Shown one piece after another: positions 53,901-64,000 of a stretch of 64,000 nt of DNA. The stretch covers positions 620,001 through 684,000 of the forward strand of contig SAXG01000016.1 in the NCBI GenBank assembly GCA_012932865.1, in the 5' to 3' direction. The stretch is from Amylostereum areolatum. Lineage: Eukaryota; Basidiomycota; Agaricomycetes; Russulales; Stereaceae. A program made the position numbers and the translations under genes. Below the pieces are notes generated by a model. The model did no database searches. It worked only from the letters and a program-made list of their open reading frames with translations, and was not told the DNA's origin. Numbering within the stretch: position 1 is the stretch's first letter; the number at the start of each line of letters is the position of its first letter.

Positions 53901-55329
53901 TGACGAGATGGACAGTCTGAGGAAAAGGGAAAAGGGATACTGTCCTTATATACAAGTGGGAACGATGGTGCGATGCGATGCGATAGTGGTGCGAGCGGGG
54001 GGGAACAATAAGAAAGGAGTCATGGGGAGGAGGACAGAGGTCCGGAGCAATGATGTCATAGATAAGGATACGGAACGCCGTTCGGAAGTCCGGGCAATGA
54101 CGTCGTTGGAGCATGTGATGCGAAGGAAAGTCATGTGCCGTGATGCGTCGCGTGTACAAGGTCTGCAAACGAAGAAAGAAATGGAGCGATCCGTGACAAT
54201 ATAAGCATAGGAAGAAGAAGAAGAACCCGTGTGGTATACCTCAAGCCCGGATGCAACGGAAAACCTTGGATGTGCGACATGCAGGAGCATCGGGTGTTCT
54301 TCAGCCATGGATGTGTTTGGAGCCGTTGCGTCGCAGGCTAACCCAGGAAACATGGCAGGGCCGGGAGTGATCTCTGATGCCAATGAGCGTGCGAGCTGCT
54401 GGTTGTGTCGAGCAGCATCAGGCCAGAACTGGGGACGCTGAGGGACATTGAGAACTGATTGCTGTCACAGATACAACAATATTGACGCACCTCTAACTCG
54501 ATGGCCGCTTTGAACTTGGTGGGATGACTCGAGGCCAGCGCAATGAGTTCATCGGCATCGTGTTGACCGTCTTGAGCGAAGTCAAAATCCTCGTCTTCAT
54601 TGTCGTCGTGATCATCTATGTCAGGTACGATTTCTTGATCAACGTCCTGCTGAGTGTGTGAGCAAAAAAAAACTGTACGATCCAGATTGTATCTTACCGG
54701 AAGCACGAAAGGACCGACATTGGCGGCAAGCAGTGACCCAGAGACGTGGGAGTCACTGTACCCTCCACGAGATGGGGGCATATCTAAGTCGTTGGATAGG
54801 TCGATGCAGGGAGGTCGAACACGATGCTCCGGAACAGCTGATGAGAAAAGAGTCAGCGGCCGTTGAAAAGCAACGCACGTGCTGTAGATTGCTCACCTGC
54901 AGCTGCCTTTGTTCTCTTCGAGGACTGAGCCATAGCATCTAGTGTCTGACTGCACGAAGTGTCGCCAACACTATCCAGGTCTGACTTGCGCTTTCGACCA
55001 CGGCGTACTGGCTCTAGATGTTATGATCACAGGTGAGTTTTCGACATTGAAGATTTCAGTGAGGAATTATAGCTCACCAATAGGCGCGACAACACTGGTT
55101 GCTAGGATAAGGTGGGAGTGAAGAAATGTGAGTTGCTACTTCTCGTAGAGACTCTAGATGACTTACCATTGGTAGGAGGGGCTGAACTTGCTGCAGCTTG
55201 CTCTGCATGGTTCCGTGAACGTGTTCGGGCGGCGCGAACCTGCAGCGATTCCACCGACGGGTCGCTAGTGACGAGAGCGTTAGCTTTCGCTTTCGCTTTT
55301 GCCACTGCCTTCTTCGGTTTAGGAGCCAT
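47989..55329 (-). CDS. DUF6532-domain protein with a retrotransposon-expanded intron
   Basis: Minus-strand gene starting MAPKPKKAVAKAKAKANALV at 55,329. 5' exons run to 54,24x and include an acidic stretch (DDHDDNEDEDFDF) and ALASSHPTKFKAAIELE. The exon ending GLEV (GAG) is followed by a GTATAC donor, then an LTR element, then the acceptor GTGTCTAG before SAISLPPMMETYVNPDFFDPL at about 49,425. Next come PSSQAP-type repeats and the DUF6532 core: LFRGEVKSLSDTHAV, GQPYRHPICTTIAKELYGG, PPSMVALIFTAVYASLYEWRSGE and FMDAYHGHIATLQHI, to the stop at 47,989. DUF6532 is a large agaricomycete family of unknown function, often near transposons. A TATA-like TTTTATAT lies just upstream. Whether the long intron is still spliced is unknown. 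Confidence 0.72.
49454..49873 (-). repeat. 3' LTR of the intronic chromovirus
   Basis: 420 bp, TGTCA...TGACA, nearly identical to its partner at 53,778-54,198, so insertion was recent. Confidence 0.93.
49806..54168 (-). pseudogene. gag-leader/pol fusion frame, frameshifted
   Basis: Upstream frame (54,168-52,849): LTR and leader sequence run in frame into pol at TIDWQRDRVDMLRC, skipping the rest of gag and the protease. A run of seven G at 52,906-52,912 (six in the long copy at 3,983-3,988) shifts the frame just before the reverse transcriptase. Downstream frame (52,820-49,806): RT with YMDD, RNase H, integrase and chromodomain, ending in the LTR at 49,806. Without gag and protease the copy cannot make particles by itself. 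Its target duplication and paired LTRs imply that it inserted either before the deletion or with help from an intact copy. Confidence 0.88.
53766..53775 (-). promoter_or_regulatory. Probable self-priming primer-binding site
   Basis: Two bases after the 5' LTR the minus strand reads TGGACAGTCT, the exact complement of AGACTGTCCA at the predicted transcript start in the LTR. Tf1- and sushi-type chromoviruses prime reverse transcription with the folded-back 5' end of their own RNA by just such a match. The window start (base 1, GACAGTCTACC) shows the same site in the other copy. Confidence 0.65.
53778..54198 (-). repeat. 5' LTR of the intronic chromovirus
   Basis: 421 bp. On the minus strand: TATATAAGG (about 53,952-53,943), then about 25 bp later AGACTGTCCA (53,918-53,909), the likely 5' end of the transcript. 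Confidence 0.93.
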
Positions 55330-55674
55330 AAGAGTAGCGGCACAAAGGGAAGTGTGTTGAAGGAGGGATATAAAAGAAGGGAGGGGAGTATTAGAAAAAG
55401 ATGCGTAGAGGGCAGTGGAGGGAATGGGATGGCGATGAGATGAGAAGGTATGTGTTGGCGTATATATGTTCTCCCCCCACTGGTGCTGATTCCGTTGTTT
55501 GGTCTTTAGGTAGATTTTCAAAATATGTCAACTTAGTGCATTTGCGCAACTTAGATACTGACTCACAATGTGGTGCCCTAAGTCAAACTCTTTCACTCCC
55601 GTTCACGATCCTCCCCTCCAACGTGCAACACGTTGATACTCCAGGCTCGCAAACTCTCTCCTACCCTTGTTTCC
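55330..55674. promoter_or_regulatory. Shared upstream region of the DUF6532 and transposase genes
   Basis: 345 bp between two divergent start codons. A TATA-like element faces the minus-strand gene (about 55,362-55,370). None is obvious for the transposase. Confidence 0.5.
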
Positions 55675-58600
55675 ATGGCCGAACGTCGTACTACGGGGTC
55701 TGGACCTCTTCAAAGACCACAGTGCCCTGGATGCAATCGCATTTTCGAGCGACCAACCGGTCTTTCGCAGCATCTCGCAAAAAATGCGCGCATGGGTGCG
55801 AAAGCAAATCCGCTCTGCCGCTCAGCATATTTCTCCCTACCAGATGCTGCAACCATTGAGCCCGAGCCCATAGACACACCCGGGCCCCAGGCTCCAGAAT
55901 GCGTGTTTCCCCCCGCCTTCGAAGGCGACTTCTTCAGCCACGACTACCATGAAGACGACTTTGGTGTCGAGATGGACATTGACACCGACGCCCCTGACGA
56001 CCCTCTCATGCCCGGGCTTGAGAGCGACGAGGACGAGGACGAGGACGAGGATCAGCCGGAAGAGGATGAAGGCGATGATGAAGTAGATGCGGAACTGTAC
56101 GCTGAGTTGGCGTCCACGCTCTGGGAGCCAACTGTCAATCCGAATGTAGCTGCAGCCGGTACCGACACCAGGACTCGGACAAACCCTGTTTCACACCGAG
56201 GCGAGGATCCTGACCTGATGCCAGCCACAGAACAACCCCAACAACGTTCTTCCACATTCCCGAACTCCGACCCCATCATCGTTCCGTTTCCCCTCAAGAT
56301 GGCCGGTGCGCCGCTTTCTCAAGTGCGGTCAACGTCAGAATACGAGAGCCAACGCAAGTCAAACAACATGCAATCTGGAAACATCTGGGCGCCATTCGAG
56401 AGTAAGATCGACTGGACGATGGCTTACTGGGCGAAGATGCGAGGGCCGTCATCCACGGCCATGACGGAGTTACTGCAGATGGATGAGGTTCGTCGCACAT
56501 ACTATTTTATTTCTTTGTTGTTATTCACGGCTGTGTTTGATGCATAGGTTCCTCAGCGGCTCGGGCTATCATATCAGACAGCCGGACAGCTGAACAAGAT
56601 TATCGATCAGGAGCTGCCAGGTCGTCCAAAGTTCAAGACCGAACAAGTTCACATCGGCGGCGAAACTCTCGACGTGCACTACAGGGACATTATACCGTGT
56701 ATCAGGGCTCTCTTCGGCGATCCAGAATATGCGAAACACTTGGTATTTGCTCCCGAACGCCGTTACCAAGATGTAGACCAGACTGTACGGACTTACGATG
56801 AGATGAACACTGGGAAATGGTGGTGGAACACTCAGGTATGAGAACATTAGTAGCTCTTCCACGAGAGGTAGCACATCTAATGGGCTATCTTACAGATGAC
56901 TTTGGAAGCGTCAAAGCCAGGCGCAACGCTCATCCCTGTTATCATCTCCTCTGACAAGACTCAGCTCACCGTCTTTCGAAACAAGACCGCATACCCTGTT
57001 TACATGACCATCGGGAACATACCCAAGGACATCCGCCGGAAGCCCTCGCGTCGTGCCCAAATCCTCATCGGTTACCTGCCCACATCCAAGCTTGAGAAGA
57101 TGGAGAACAAGACCGGCCGCCGCCGCGCACTTGCAAACCTTTTCCATGCCTGTATGCGCAAGATCCTAGCTCCGCTGACGGTTTATGCGAAGTCGGGCAT
57201 TGCGATGGCGAGCGGTGATGGGACATGGCGCCGCTGCCACCCGATCTTCGCAACGTTCGTCGGAGACTATCCCGAGCAAATCCTTGTTGCAGGCGCCATG
57301 TACGGTGACTGTCCCAAGTGTCCCGCCACATATCTTGAGCTTGGCGAGGAGACAGATTACCCTCTCCGAGATGTGGACACCGCACAAAATGTGTATGACC
57401 TCGCCGACAATGATCCATCCGCATTCCATGGTGCCTGTCGCGATGCACGCCTCAAACCAATCTTCCACCCGTTCTGGGAGGACCTCCCCTACACCAACAT
57501 TTACGCATCGATCACTCCCGACATCCTTCATCAAATGTACCAGGGCGTCATCAAGCATGTTGTAGCATGGATCACGGATCCTCAAGCATTTGGTCCCGAA
57601 GAGATCGACGCGCGGTGTCGCCGAATGCCTCCCAACCACAACGCGCGGCTCTTCACGAAGGGTATCAGCAGTCTTACCCGTGTTACAGGGACGGAGCACA
57701 AAGACATATCCCGTATTCTGATGGGACTCATTGTGGATCTCCCTCTACCGGATGGGCAGGACCCTGCGCGTCTTGTACGTGCCGTGCGCGCGATCCTCGA
57801 CTTCCTTTATTTGGCCCAGTACCCGCTGCACACATCGGAAACCCTCGTTGCCATGAACGAAGCACTGGACCGCTTCCATGAAAACAAGGATATCTTCATC
57901 GAACTCGGCATCCGCACCGACTTCAACTTGCCGAAACTGCATGCCTGCCGTCATTATTCGTCAAGCATCGAGCTTTTTGGCACAACCGATAACTACAATA
58001 CCGAACAGTCCGAGCGCCTACATATCGACTTCGCCAAGGACGCTTATCGAGCAACTAATCGTAGGGATGAGTATCCTCAGATGACGACGTGGCTCGAACG
58101 CCGGGAGAAGGTTCAGCGTCACGCTGCCTTTGTTGAATGGCAACTCGCTGGCTGTCCGGACCCTAACGTCTCTGTTGATGCAGCAGACCATGCGCGCGTG
58201 CAAATGACAAAGCACCCCACTCTACCTGCCGTACATTTCGACACACTCAGCAATGACTACGGTGCTGTCGACTTCGCTGACGCTCTCGCCGATTTCCTTA
58301 CTCAACACGCCCATCCACATCTCAGTGCAGCAGCAGCTCGCACTCGGGCAAACAACCTCCTCATCCCGACTTCGAAAGTTCCCGTTTATCATGGCATCAA
58401 GCTTTGGAACGATCATGGCCTTCACAGACCTGGCCAGGTTCAAGATACTCGTGAAACGGTTCACGTCCGGCCAGCGCGTAAAGACGCTCGTGGAAGGACC
58501 GTTCCTGCTCGCTTCGACACGGTCCTGGTGAAAGTGGGTAGCAATCAAAGTAGTGGGATATCTGGTACGTCGTACGGCTATTCTGCTGCCTGATGTACGC

Positions 58601-58980
58601 TCATATTTTCTTCCGTATCAGGGTTTCGTGTTGCGCAAGTGCGCGTCGTCTTTCACTTGCCCACAAAAGCCCTTTCACACATATTCCTCTCCAAAGACGT
58701 TGCGCCACCTCCGAAACACCTCGCCTACATTGAATGGTTCAGTCCGTTTACGGAACCTGAATCAGACTCTCTCATGTATCGTGTTTCTCGTTCTGTTCGT
58801 CAGGGTCAGCGCGTTGCGGAGGTCATTCCTGTCGAGCGCATCGAGCGCAGTGTACAGCTTTTCCCCCGCTTCGGACCTACAGCTCCCCGACATTGGGATA
58901 GCTTCAATGTTTTAGATCTCTGCAGTTCTTTTCGAGTCAACCCCTTCTTAGATCGGCATACTTATTCTACTATATCTTGA
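55675..58980 (+). CDS. Plavaka-type (CACTA-related) transposase
   Basis: Exons 55675-56487, 56548-56835, 56896-58564 and 58622-58980 join in frame to 1042 residues. Near the start is a C2H2-like finger (CPGCNRIFERPTGLSQHL), then a very acidic linker (DEDEDEDEDQPEEDEGDDE) and IDWTMAYWAKMRGPSSTAMTELL. The catalytic part includes PVIISSDKTQLTVF with the first Asp (about residue 387), KTAYPVYMTIGNIPKDIRRKPS, GDYPEQILVAGAMYGDCPKCPA, TPDILHQMYQGVIKHV, HACRHYSSSIELFGTTDNYNTEQSERLHIDFAKDAYRATN, and a C-terminal region in exon 4. This matches the Plavaka class of agaricomycete DNA transposases. No stop or frameshift is seen, so the gene may be active. I did not find convincing terminal inverted repeats. 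It diverges from the DUF6532 gene. The ATG at 55,675 is preferred over 55,633 because it directly precedes the finger region. Confidence 0.85.
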
Positions 58981-60885
58981 AAACAATCACTGGTGATATT
59001 TGTGTGCGCGGAAGGAGCGTGGGAACCGAGACAGCAGGCATTTGAAGTAAGCGCGCGAGTGTTTGGATTACAAAGGTCGATTAACAGGCTCGGATCTGTC
59101 CCATACTGTACATCTGGGCTTATATTAGTCCTAACTATGGAACAAAAATATGTCTAGCGAAAAAAGGATAACAAAATGAAGCTAGAGAGGTTCAAAGTGG
59201 TCCAAAGCTGCTGAATCATGTGACTCATACGGCGGCATCAACCCGCTCAACCTGTCCTTGTTAATGCTCTCTCCTTGTCTTCTTCCCATCCCACACTTCC
59301 TCTGTCGCCTCTACTCTCGATACGTGTCCACGTCGCTCACATTGATTGATGTTCTCAATCTATCACAGGGGAGAAGTGAGGGCAGGGACGTGAACGAGGG
59401 TGCTGGTGGGGGGACCGGAGGAGAGAGGATGTGTTTGAACAATGAACGCAACAAATGTCACTGTCGTGTGCGGCCGTGGACGCACAGACGCTGCAAGAGC
59501 AGGGAGGATTGGTGCGTAAATTCCTTCTGATCCGACACGGAAATACTCGTTGTGTTCTCCACTCAGTCATGTCCCCATCCCTCCCTACGGCTGAATCACC
59601 TTCCAGCGCGGCCATCGTCACGTCGACCCCGCCACGATGAGGAGCGTGTATGGCTCATGTGCCCCTCTCTCGAACGCCCCGCCGCACAAGTCGTCATCGT
59701 TTGGCCCGCGGCGTCCGTAGTGCTTTTTGCACTCGCGTCTCGTCTCGACCCCTCCGCAAGGACATCAGACGCGTTAGCACTCCAACGCCCGAACCGGTGT
59801 TCCCCTCTTCACGCACGTATCACTATCATGCTCGTCCTCCCCTGTCCTGTCGCCACGCGCCTCCTTCTCCCTCTTGCTCCGCGTACCCCGGCTACACGCC
59901 CGGTCGCCGCTTTCCGCGCATCGCGCGGGAACGTGCACTGGGCGTGCATGCGCCGTGAGCGGTCGTTCATGCAGGAGCGTGGGCGTGGATGCGGGCGTGC
60001 GGGCATGGCTGAGGGCGGGCTCGATGCGTAGAACGCGATGAACACGATCATTGCGTGCAATGCACGTACAAACGATGTCCGTCACGTAGGATGGCGCTGT
60101 CGACGAGGGCGGGACACTTCCCTCCGCACATGCATGCTACTCCGCGTGCGTACACACACCCCTGGCCCTGGCTCGTCGTCTCCCAACGCACTCCGAGCTC
60201 TGGAGGGCATCGAGGACAAGTGGAAGTGCGGTGATCTCGTTCGCTTGAGGGCAGCGCCGTGGACTAGCAGGCAGGAATGGGTCGAGTAGCGGACTGCGAT
60301 GATAATGATGTACTTAGTCAATTCCACACTGCTATCCCATCGAAATGTCTATTGAAAACTCTCGCAAACCTATGTCTCATCGCGTCGCACACACCCCAGA
60401 TCAATTCGGGCTTCTCCCTGACAAACCCTCGAGCAGAGGCGAGAGCTCTCGTCAAGTCCGATGTCGCCTCTCGTGGCTCTGCATCCAACGCCAACCGCCG
60501 TCTGACCGCCGGTCCGAGAAGATTATGAGCTATAACCCTCCGTTAGTTTGATTTACAGGGCGCATATAATTTACACCACCTTTATCCAGGTTTTAGCAGG
60601 AGAGGGTTTTCCTGATGCACGGTGATGTTTTGGGCCGCAGATGGGGGCGCCAAGGACGAAAGGGGCGAGCGTGGCGAGGGATTGGAGAAGGGTGGTGTGC
60701 GAAAAGGACGATACTTATGAAGATTGGAGTTTCTTGGACGTCGTCGCAGGGGCTTGTGCCAGGGTGAGGAGTGCGGTGAGGAGACTCATTAGGAGACTCA
60801 AGAATTTAAGTACGTCGGGCCCGGGTTTCTATTCATCAGAACTTGGTCATGTTACATCCACAACATATAACTTGTAGTAGCTTAT
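58981..60885. other. Gene-poor stretch
   Basis: 1.9 kb without a supported gene. Several open frames at 59,250-60,300 lack splice or family support. 59,940-60,010 has GGGCGTG-type repetition. 59,078-59,100 resembles 39,380-39,410. Confidence 0.45.
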
Positions 60886-62285
60886 TTAATCTAAATCATC
60901 ATCTGAATCAGTCCTCTTCACATATGTCGCGAGCATAAGCTCCATGATCTCCAAACCGGTGGGTGTTTGCCATTGAGGTTCCTCCTTCATATAACCGACC
61001 TCCTCTGAGTCTGCTCCGTATTTTTCTATGATCCCCCTAAGGTCACGTGCCTGTGAAGGGGTGATTTCGCGCTCGATATCGTTACCTTGGAAGTGCAATG
61101 CAAGGCACCACAAAAAATGCCATCGAAGAAACATGACAAACGTCGGACCATTTTGGCCAAGGAATGACGCGGATTCGGGGATATGATGCTGTTCCTTCCA
61201 TTTGCGGGGGAGGGGTTCGAACGCAACTATGCGGAAGCCATCCTTCATCATGTATAACCTCAGCAAAATACAAACTTCAATAGGGCAGATGCGGACTCAC
61301 GTCGACATCGATTCCAATTGCATTGTCGTGCATTAGCTTCGCTACGCCCTCGCTCATCACAGCCGCGTTGTCAAGCACGGCCATGTCCTTAAACTCGAGG
61401 TGTATTTTACGAAGCTGTGAGAAATGTGAGAACTCGGAAAAGGAACAGTGGTTATGCCTGACCTCGCCCACACAGGACGGCGGGAATATCCAATGCACGT
61501 TCACTGGTGGGTCCAAATCGCCTCCAGCACCGAGTCGAGTCAAGAAACACGCGTACGCATCACGAGTTCGTACGTCGCTCTGCAAACGGTCGGTCATAAT
61601 ATCCTGAGTACGAGCAAGGTGTCAGCACTTCTGCTTTCCGGACCAGAGAAATAATGGCATCATCGACGTACGGCACTCAAGTTTTCCTCGTACCTCTTGC
61701 GATTCTTCAACGCGTACGCACGTAATCCCGTAAAGGTCCTACATTGGTCTGCATTCCTTAAATCCGTAAAGGGCACTCTCGTTTCTGAGGAATACCGTCA
61801 GCCATTCGATACGGGCACCTGTGCAGTCGATTGGGCTAGAATTGTAAAACGTACCGCTGGACACGCAACAGTAGGTCCCGGGTAAGAGGGCCTTCTCCGA
61901 AGCAACCGGTTCCGAGTCGTCCTTGGCCGTCACCGCACAGCGTCCGGAAGCAAACTGCGTGACCTCTGCGGGATGAATAGCAAAGTCTCGACTTTTGAAG
62001 GATCCCGGATACAGCATGCGAAGCCAGCCCTGCGCTTGTTTGACTGTGATACTCTCACTGGGGTCATGCAGCGTCGAGTTTATAGCTAAAACCGGGACAA
62101 GTCAGTTGGATGCCGAGCCTATCAACTAGGAGTGTTCCGTCCTTACCTCCTACTAACATGGCGTGGGGTGTGGTGGGACAGAAAATGAAGGTGTCGAAGC
62201 TCTTCTTGCGAGACCAGTTCGAGAGGATGTGGCCATGGGTTGTAAGAGAAGACGGGACGGCGTTCTGGGTATCCGAGTTTGACAT
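60886..62285 (-). CDS. Compact HNH-domain protein, copy H4
   Basis: Minus strand, ATG 62,285 (MSNSDTQNAVPSSLTTHGHIL). Exon 1 ends at 62,147. Exon 2 is 62,085-61,855, exactly 231 nt as in H2. Landmarks are SFDTFIFCPTTPHAMLVGG, VKQAQGWLRMLYPGSFKSRD, GTYCCVSSG, VRTRDAYACFLT, VNVHWIFPPSC, NAAVMSEGVAKLMHDNAIGIDVD, DGFRIVAFEPL, FLRWHFLWCLALHFQGNDIE and a C-terminal SDDDLD. The HNH-type residues are kept and no break was found, but the segment between exon 2 and the HNH part (about 61,850-61,600) is less clear than in H2 and H3. It is the most diverged member here. Confidence 0.62.
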
Positions 62286-62579
62286 GTGGCGCGGTCGATA
62301 GGTGAAGGCGATGTTAGACGCAACGGGATGATTGCGATGGTCTCGAATACTGTGAGCCAGAGATGTCGATGAGGAGTTGAAATGTGTTCAGCGTACAGGT
62401 TTGAGAATGCCACGTCGAAAGTCGTCGGCGTGTGCAAACGTGTTGGTCCCTGTTGGTCCTATCTCCGGAGTCGGGCGCCGACTCCCGAGTCAATGCAGAC
62501 CAGATGGCTTTCGGACGTTCTCAAGTACTACTTACCGCTCCCACCATTTGTTTGAGTCAGTTCTAGACAAGTTTGCCCT

Positions 62580-63180
62580 TCTTGTGGGTGAGATTTTGAC
62601 ATGTCATTGTTCCAATTGTTTAGTACGTTCATCTGCAGGCGTCGGGTGATATTGTGTCTCTGGTGTGAGCATGCCCGTCGGTGTAAGTGTAGAGTAAACA
62701 TAAGTATCATCATACATACACAGCGTCACAGTCCTCGCCTACCACCATCCCCACTTACCTCCATACTCGCTCCTCATCACCTGATATTTGTATGCCAACC
62801 GCGGCCCTGGCCAGATACACCACTGCACATCCGCGACCCGACGTACGACCTGCATCCCAAACAGCGCCCGCTCCCACGTCGTGCCATTAATTCCTCTGTT
62901 GAAAAACGCGGGCCTTCCCCCGAAGAACGTCGCGCCCAAGCCGGTGGAGGACGGGTGGAGGAACTGTCGCGGGTGTAGGGTCCAGTGGTGTCAGGTCGGA
63001 TGAGGAGCGGGAACTAGCCAAAGAGCTTGCGCACCAAGAAAAGAACGCCATATTAACTGGAATGTGGAGGGAAAATTCCGAGGGGTGCTTCATGACTAGA
63101 TTGAAGAGCCTGGCCGCACCACTGGGACAACCCAGAGCCTGAGCGACTTCCGAGTACAAGACCGTGAGCGCGACTGACAT
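62580..63180 (-). CDS. Unrecognised small multi-exon gene
   Basis: A plausible start MSVALTVLYSEVAQALGCPSG at 63,180 is followed by coding-like text to about 63,050. After a possible intron ending in CGACAG near 62,960 there is FLHPSSTGLGATFFGGRPAFF and GINGTTWERALFGMQVVRRVADVQWCIWPG, closed by a GTAAGT donor near 62,750. I could not find the last exon with confidence and do not recognise the protein. A TATATATA lies upstream near 63,390-63,400. Confidence 0.35.
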
Positions 63181-63694
63181 GGCGAAAACAAAGGAAGACG
63201 CACCGTGAATAGCCTCGCTTTATACTGCGACATTAACAGCGGAGCATCAAGTGAGTGTGGTGAGAGTTGCATGAGTTCGTTCAGTGCATTGAAGGGCCCG
63301 GGTCGGAGGTCGGAAGCGGACTCGCGGCGAAACTCGTTTTGCAGCGGTTCTTCCAGAGTCTGAATATAACACGGTCCCGTTGGCTTGCACGATATATATA
63401 GATAGGTCAGCGATGGGAGACACGGCCAGCGAGCTTGCTGTGTACAAGGCCAAGTTCATTTAAGCCTAATAAGTTAGCAGGTTACGATTTTTGCCTTGAC
63501 GGACACGTGATGGGAAATCAAGTTGCGTGCAGCAACTGCGGCGGTCCGGCTTGTGCGGCTGCCAGCGCTGAGCGAACGACTCCCATCTTTCAAGTTGCTC
63601 CCGTCATCTCACGTCCCGACCCAGCGACTGTCCCTTCTCACAAACCCCTCAGACGATGCATTGTTTTTGATTCTATCCCGAAGTCTGACAGGCA
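63181..63694. other. Intergenic, no gene seen
   Basis: It lies between two divergently read genes. TATATATAGATAGG near 63,390 is the only core-promoter-like text. Confidence 0.4.
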
Positions 63695-64000
63695 CATGTC
63701 AAAATCGAACTTCTACAAACCCGTACCCACCCGTACCCACCCCTACCCACCCACGGCCACGTCCTCTCGAACAGGTCTCGCGAGAACAACTTCAACACCT
63801 TCATTTTCTTGCCCGCCACGCCCTTTGCCGAATTGGCAGGAGGTAAGAAGCTGAAGTCCACCAACACTCTTCGGCACTCGACTGACTCGTCCATCAGTCA
63901 TAAGCTCAGCTTTGAATGACCCTCAGGGCATCACGGTCAAACGAGTGAAGGGATGAATCCGCTTGTTGTATCCAAAGACCTTTAGACGTCCAGATTTCGA
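63695..64000 (+). pseudogene. Start of another compact HNH-family gene (H5), cut by the window edge
   Basis: One frame reads THGHVLSNRSRENNFNTFIFLP and AELAGG, then a GTAAGA donor. After the acceptor near 63,897 comes SALNDPQGITVKRVKG, a TGA, then IRLLYP. In the other copies the residue at the TGA is Trp (VKRWIRL, QGWLRM), so a TGG has become TGA. The first exon is close to H4 (HGHILSNWSRKKSFDTFIF). The rest lies beyond the window. Confidence 0.6.

Larger units (their letters stand above)
49454..54198 (-). mobile_element. Chromovirus LTR retrotransposon (type B), gag-deleted, in a DUF6532 intron
   Basis: 4,745 bp bounded by LTRs 49,454-49,873 (3') and 53,778-54,198 (5'), with the 5-bp target duplication ATATA on both sides (49,449-49,453 and 54,199-54,203). 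The polypurine tract is at 49,874-49,889 and the primer-binding segment at 53,766-53,775. The internal region lacks most of gag and the protease start: about 370 bp of leader are fused to pol at a CCCACC match. The host intron would be 57 nt without it. Element and host gene have the same orientation. Confidence 0.93.

Noticed and set aside
55470..59010. CACTGGTG at 55,476 and 58,991 as terminal repeats of the Plavaka element
   Set aside because: The two are in the same orientation, not inverted, and only 8 bp match.
59258..60327. Cluster of open frames in GC-rich DNA
   Set aside because: Overlapping frames on both strands without motifs, splice logic or codon preference; typical of high-GC non-coding DNA.

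Overview
The window looks like accessory-rich nuclear DNA of a mushroom-forming basidiomycete (Agaricomycetes). Genes are cut by many 50-70 nt GT-AG introns. There are chromodomain Ty3/Gypsy elements, a Plavaka-type transposase, a DUF6532 gene, FunK1-like kinase relatives and basidiomycete-type HNH and F-box proteins. I saw no bacterial, plasmid or phage features, no CRISPR array and no convincing rRNA or tRNA gene.

Layout. 1-8.5 kb: a scrambled chromovirus cluster in which gag is split by its own LTRs. 8.5-11.1 kb: remains of a second LTR family with two LTRs in inverted orientation. 11.5-18.6 kb: a diverged duplication of a [FunK1-like degenerate kinase + Rossmann-fold oxidoreductase] block, with a 504-bp hAT-type MITE between the copies. 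19-29.4 kb: the most ordinary stretch, holding CIA1 (WD40), a short-chain dehydrogenase, an F-box protein, a secreted S10 serine carboxypeptidase and a small conserved protein. 29.8-47.3 kb: a rearranged region with the histidine biosynthesis gene HIS5, a truncated HIS5 pseudogene, four HNH-domain genes (two apparently intact, one frameshifted, one split by a MITE), a second identical MITE, a C-rich minisatellite and a kinase-like relic. 48-55.3 kb: a DUF6532 gene whose 57-nt intron has been blown up to about 4.8 kb by a 4,745-bp LTR element. 55.7-59 kb: an apparently intact Plavaka transposase, divergent from the DUF6532 gene. 59-64 kb: sparse sequence, then another complete HNH gene and the start of one more.

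How the genes relate. The housekeeping genes (CIA1, HIS5, carboxypeptidase, dehydrogenase) do not form a pathway. The accessory genes share one theme: the repeated compact HNH family and the FunK1-like family sit among recent transposons, and several copies are broken. The strongest new observations are the self-integration-like geometry of the LTR elements, a probable self-priming site in the chromovirus, the retrotransposon hosted inside a normal-sized intron, the two identical MITEs with 8-bp target duplications, and the compact HNH family with a fixed exon pattern. All functional statements come from reading motifs by eye; no database search or alignment program was used.
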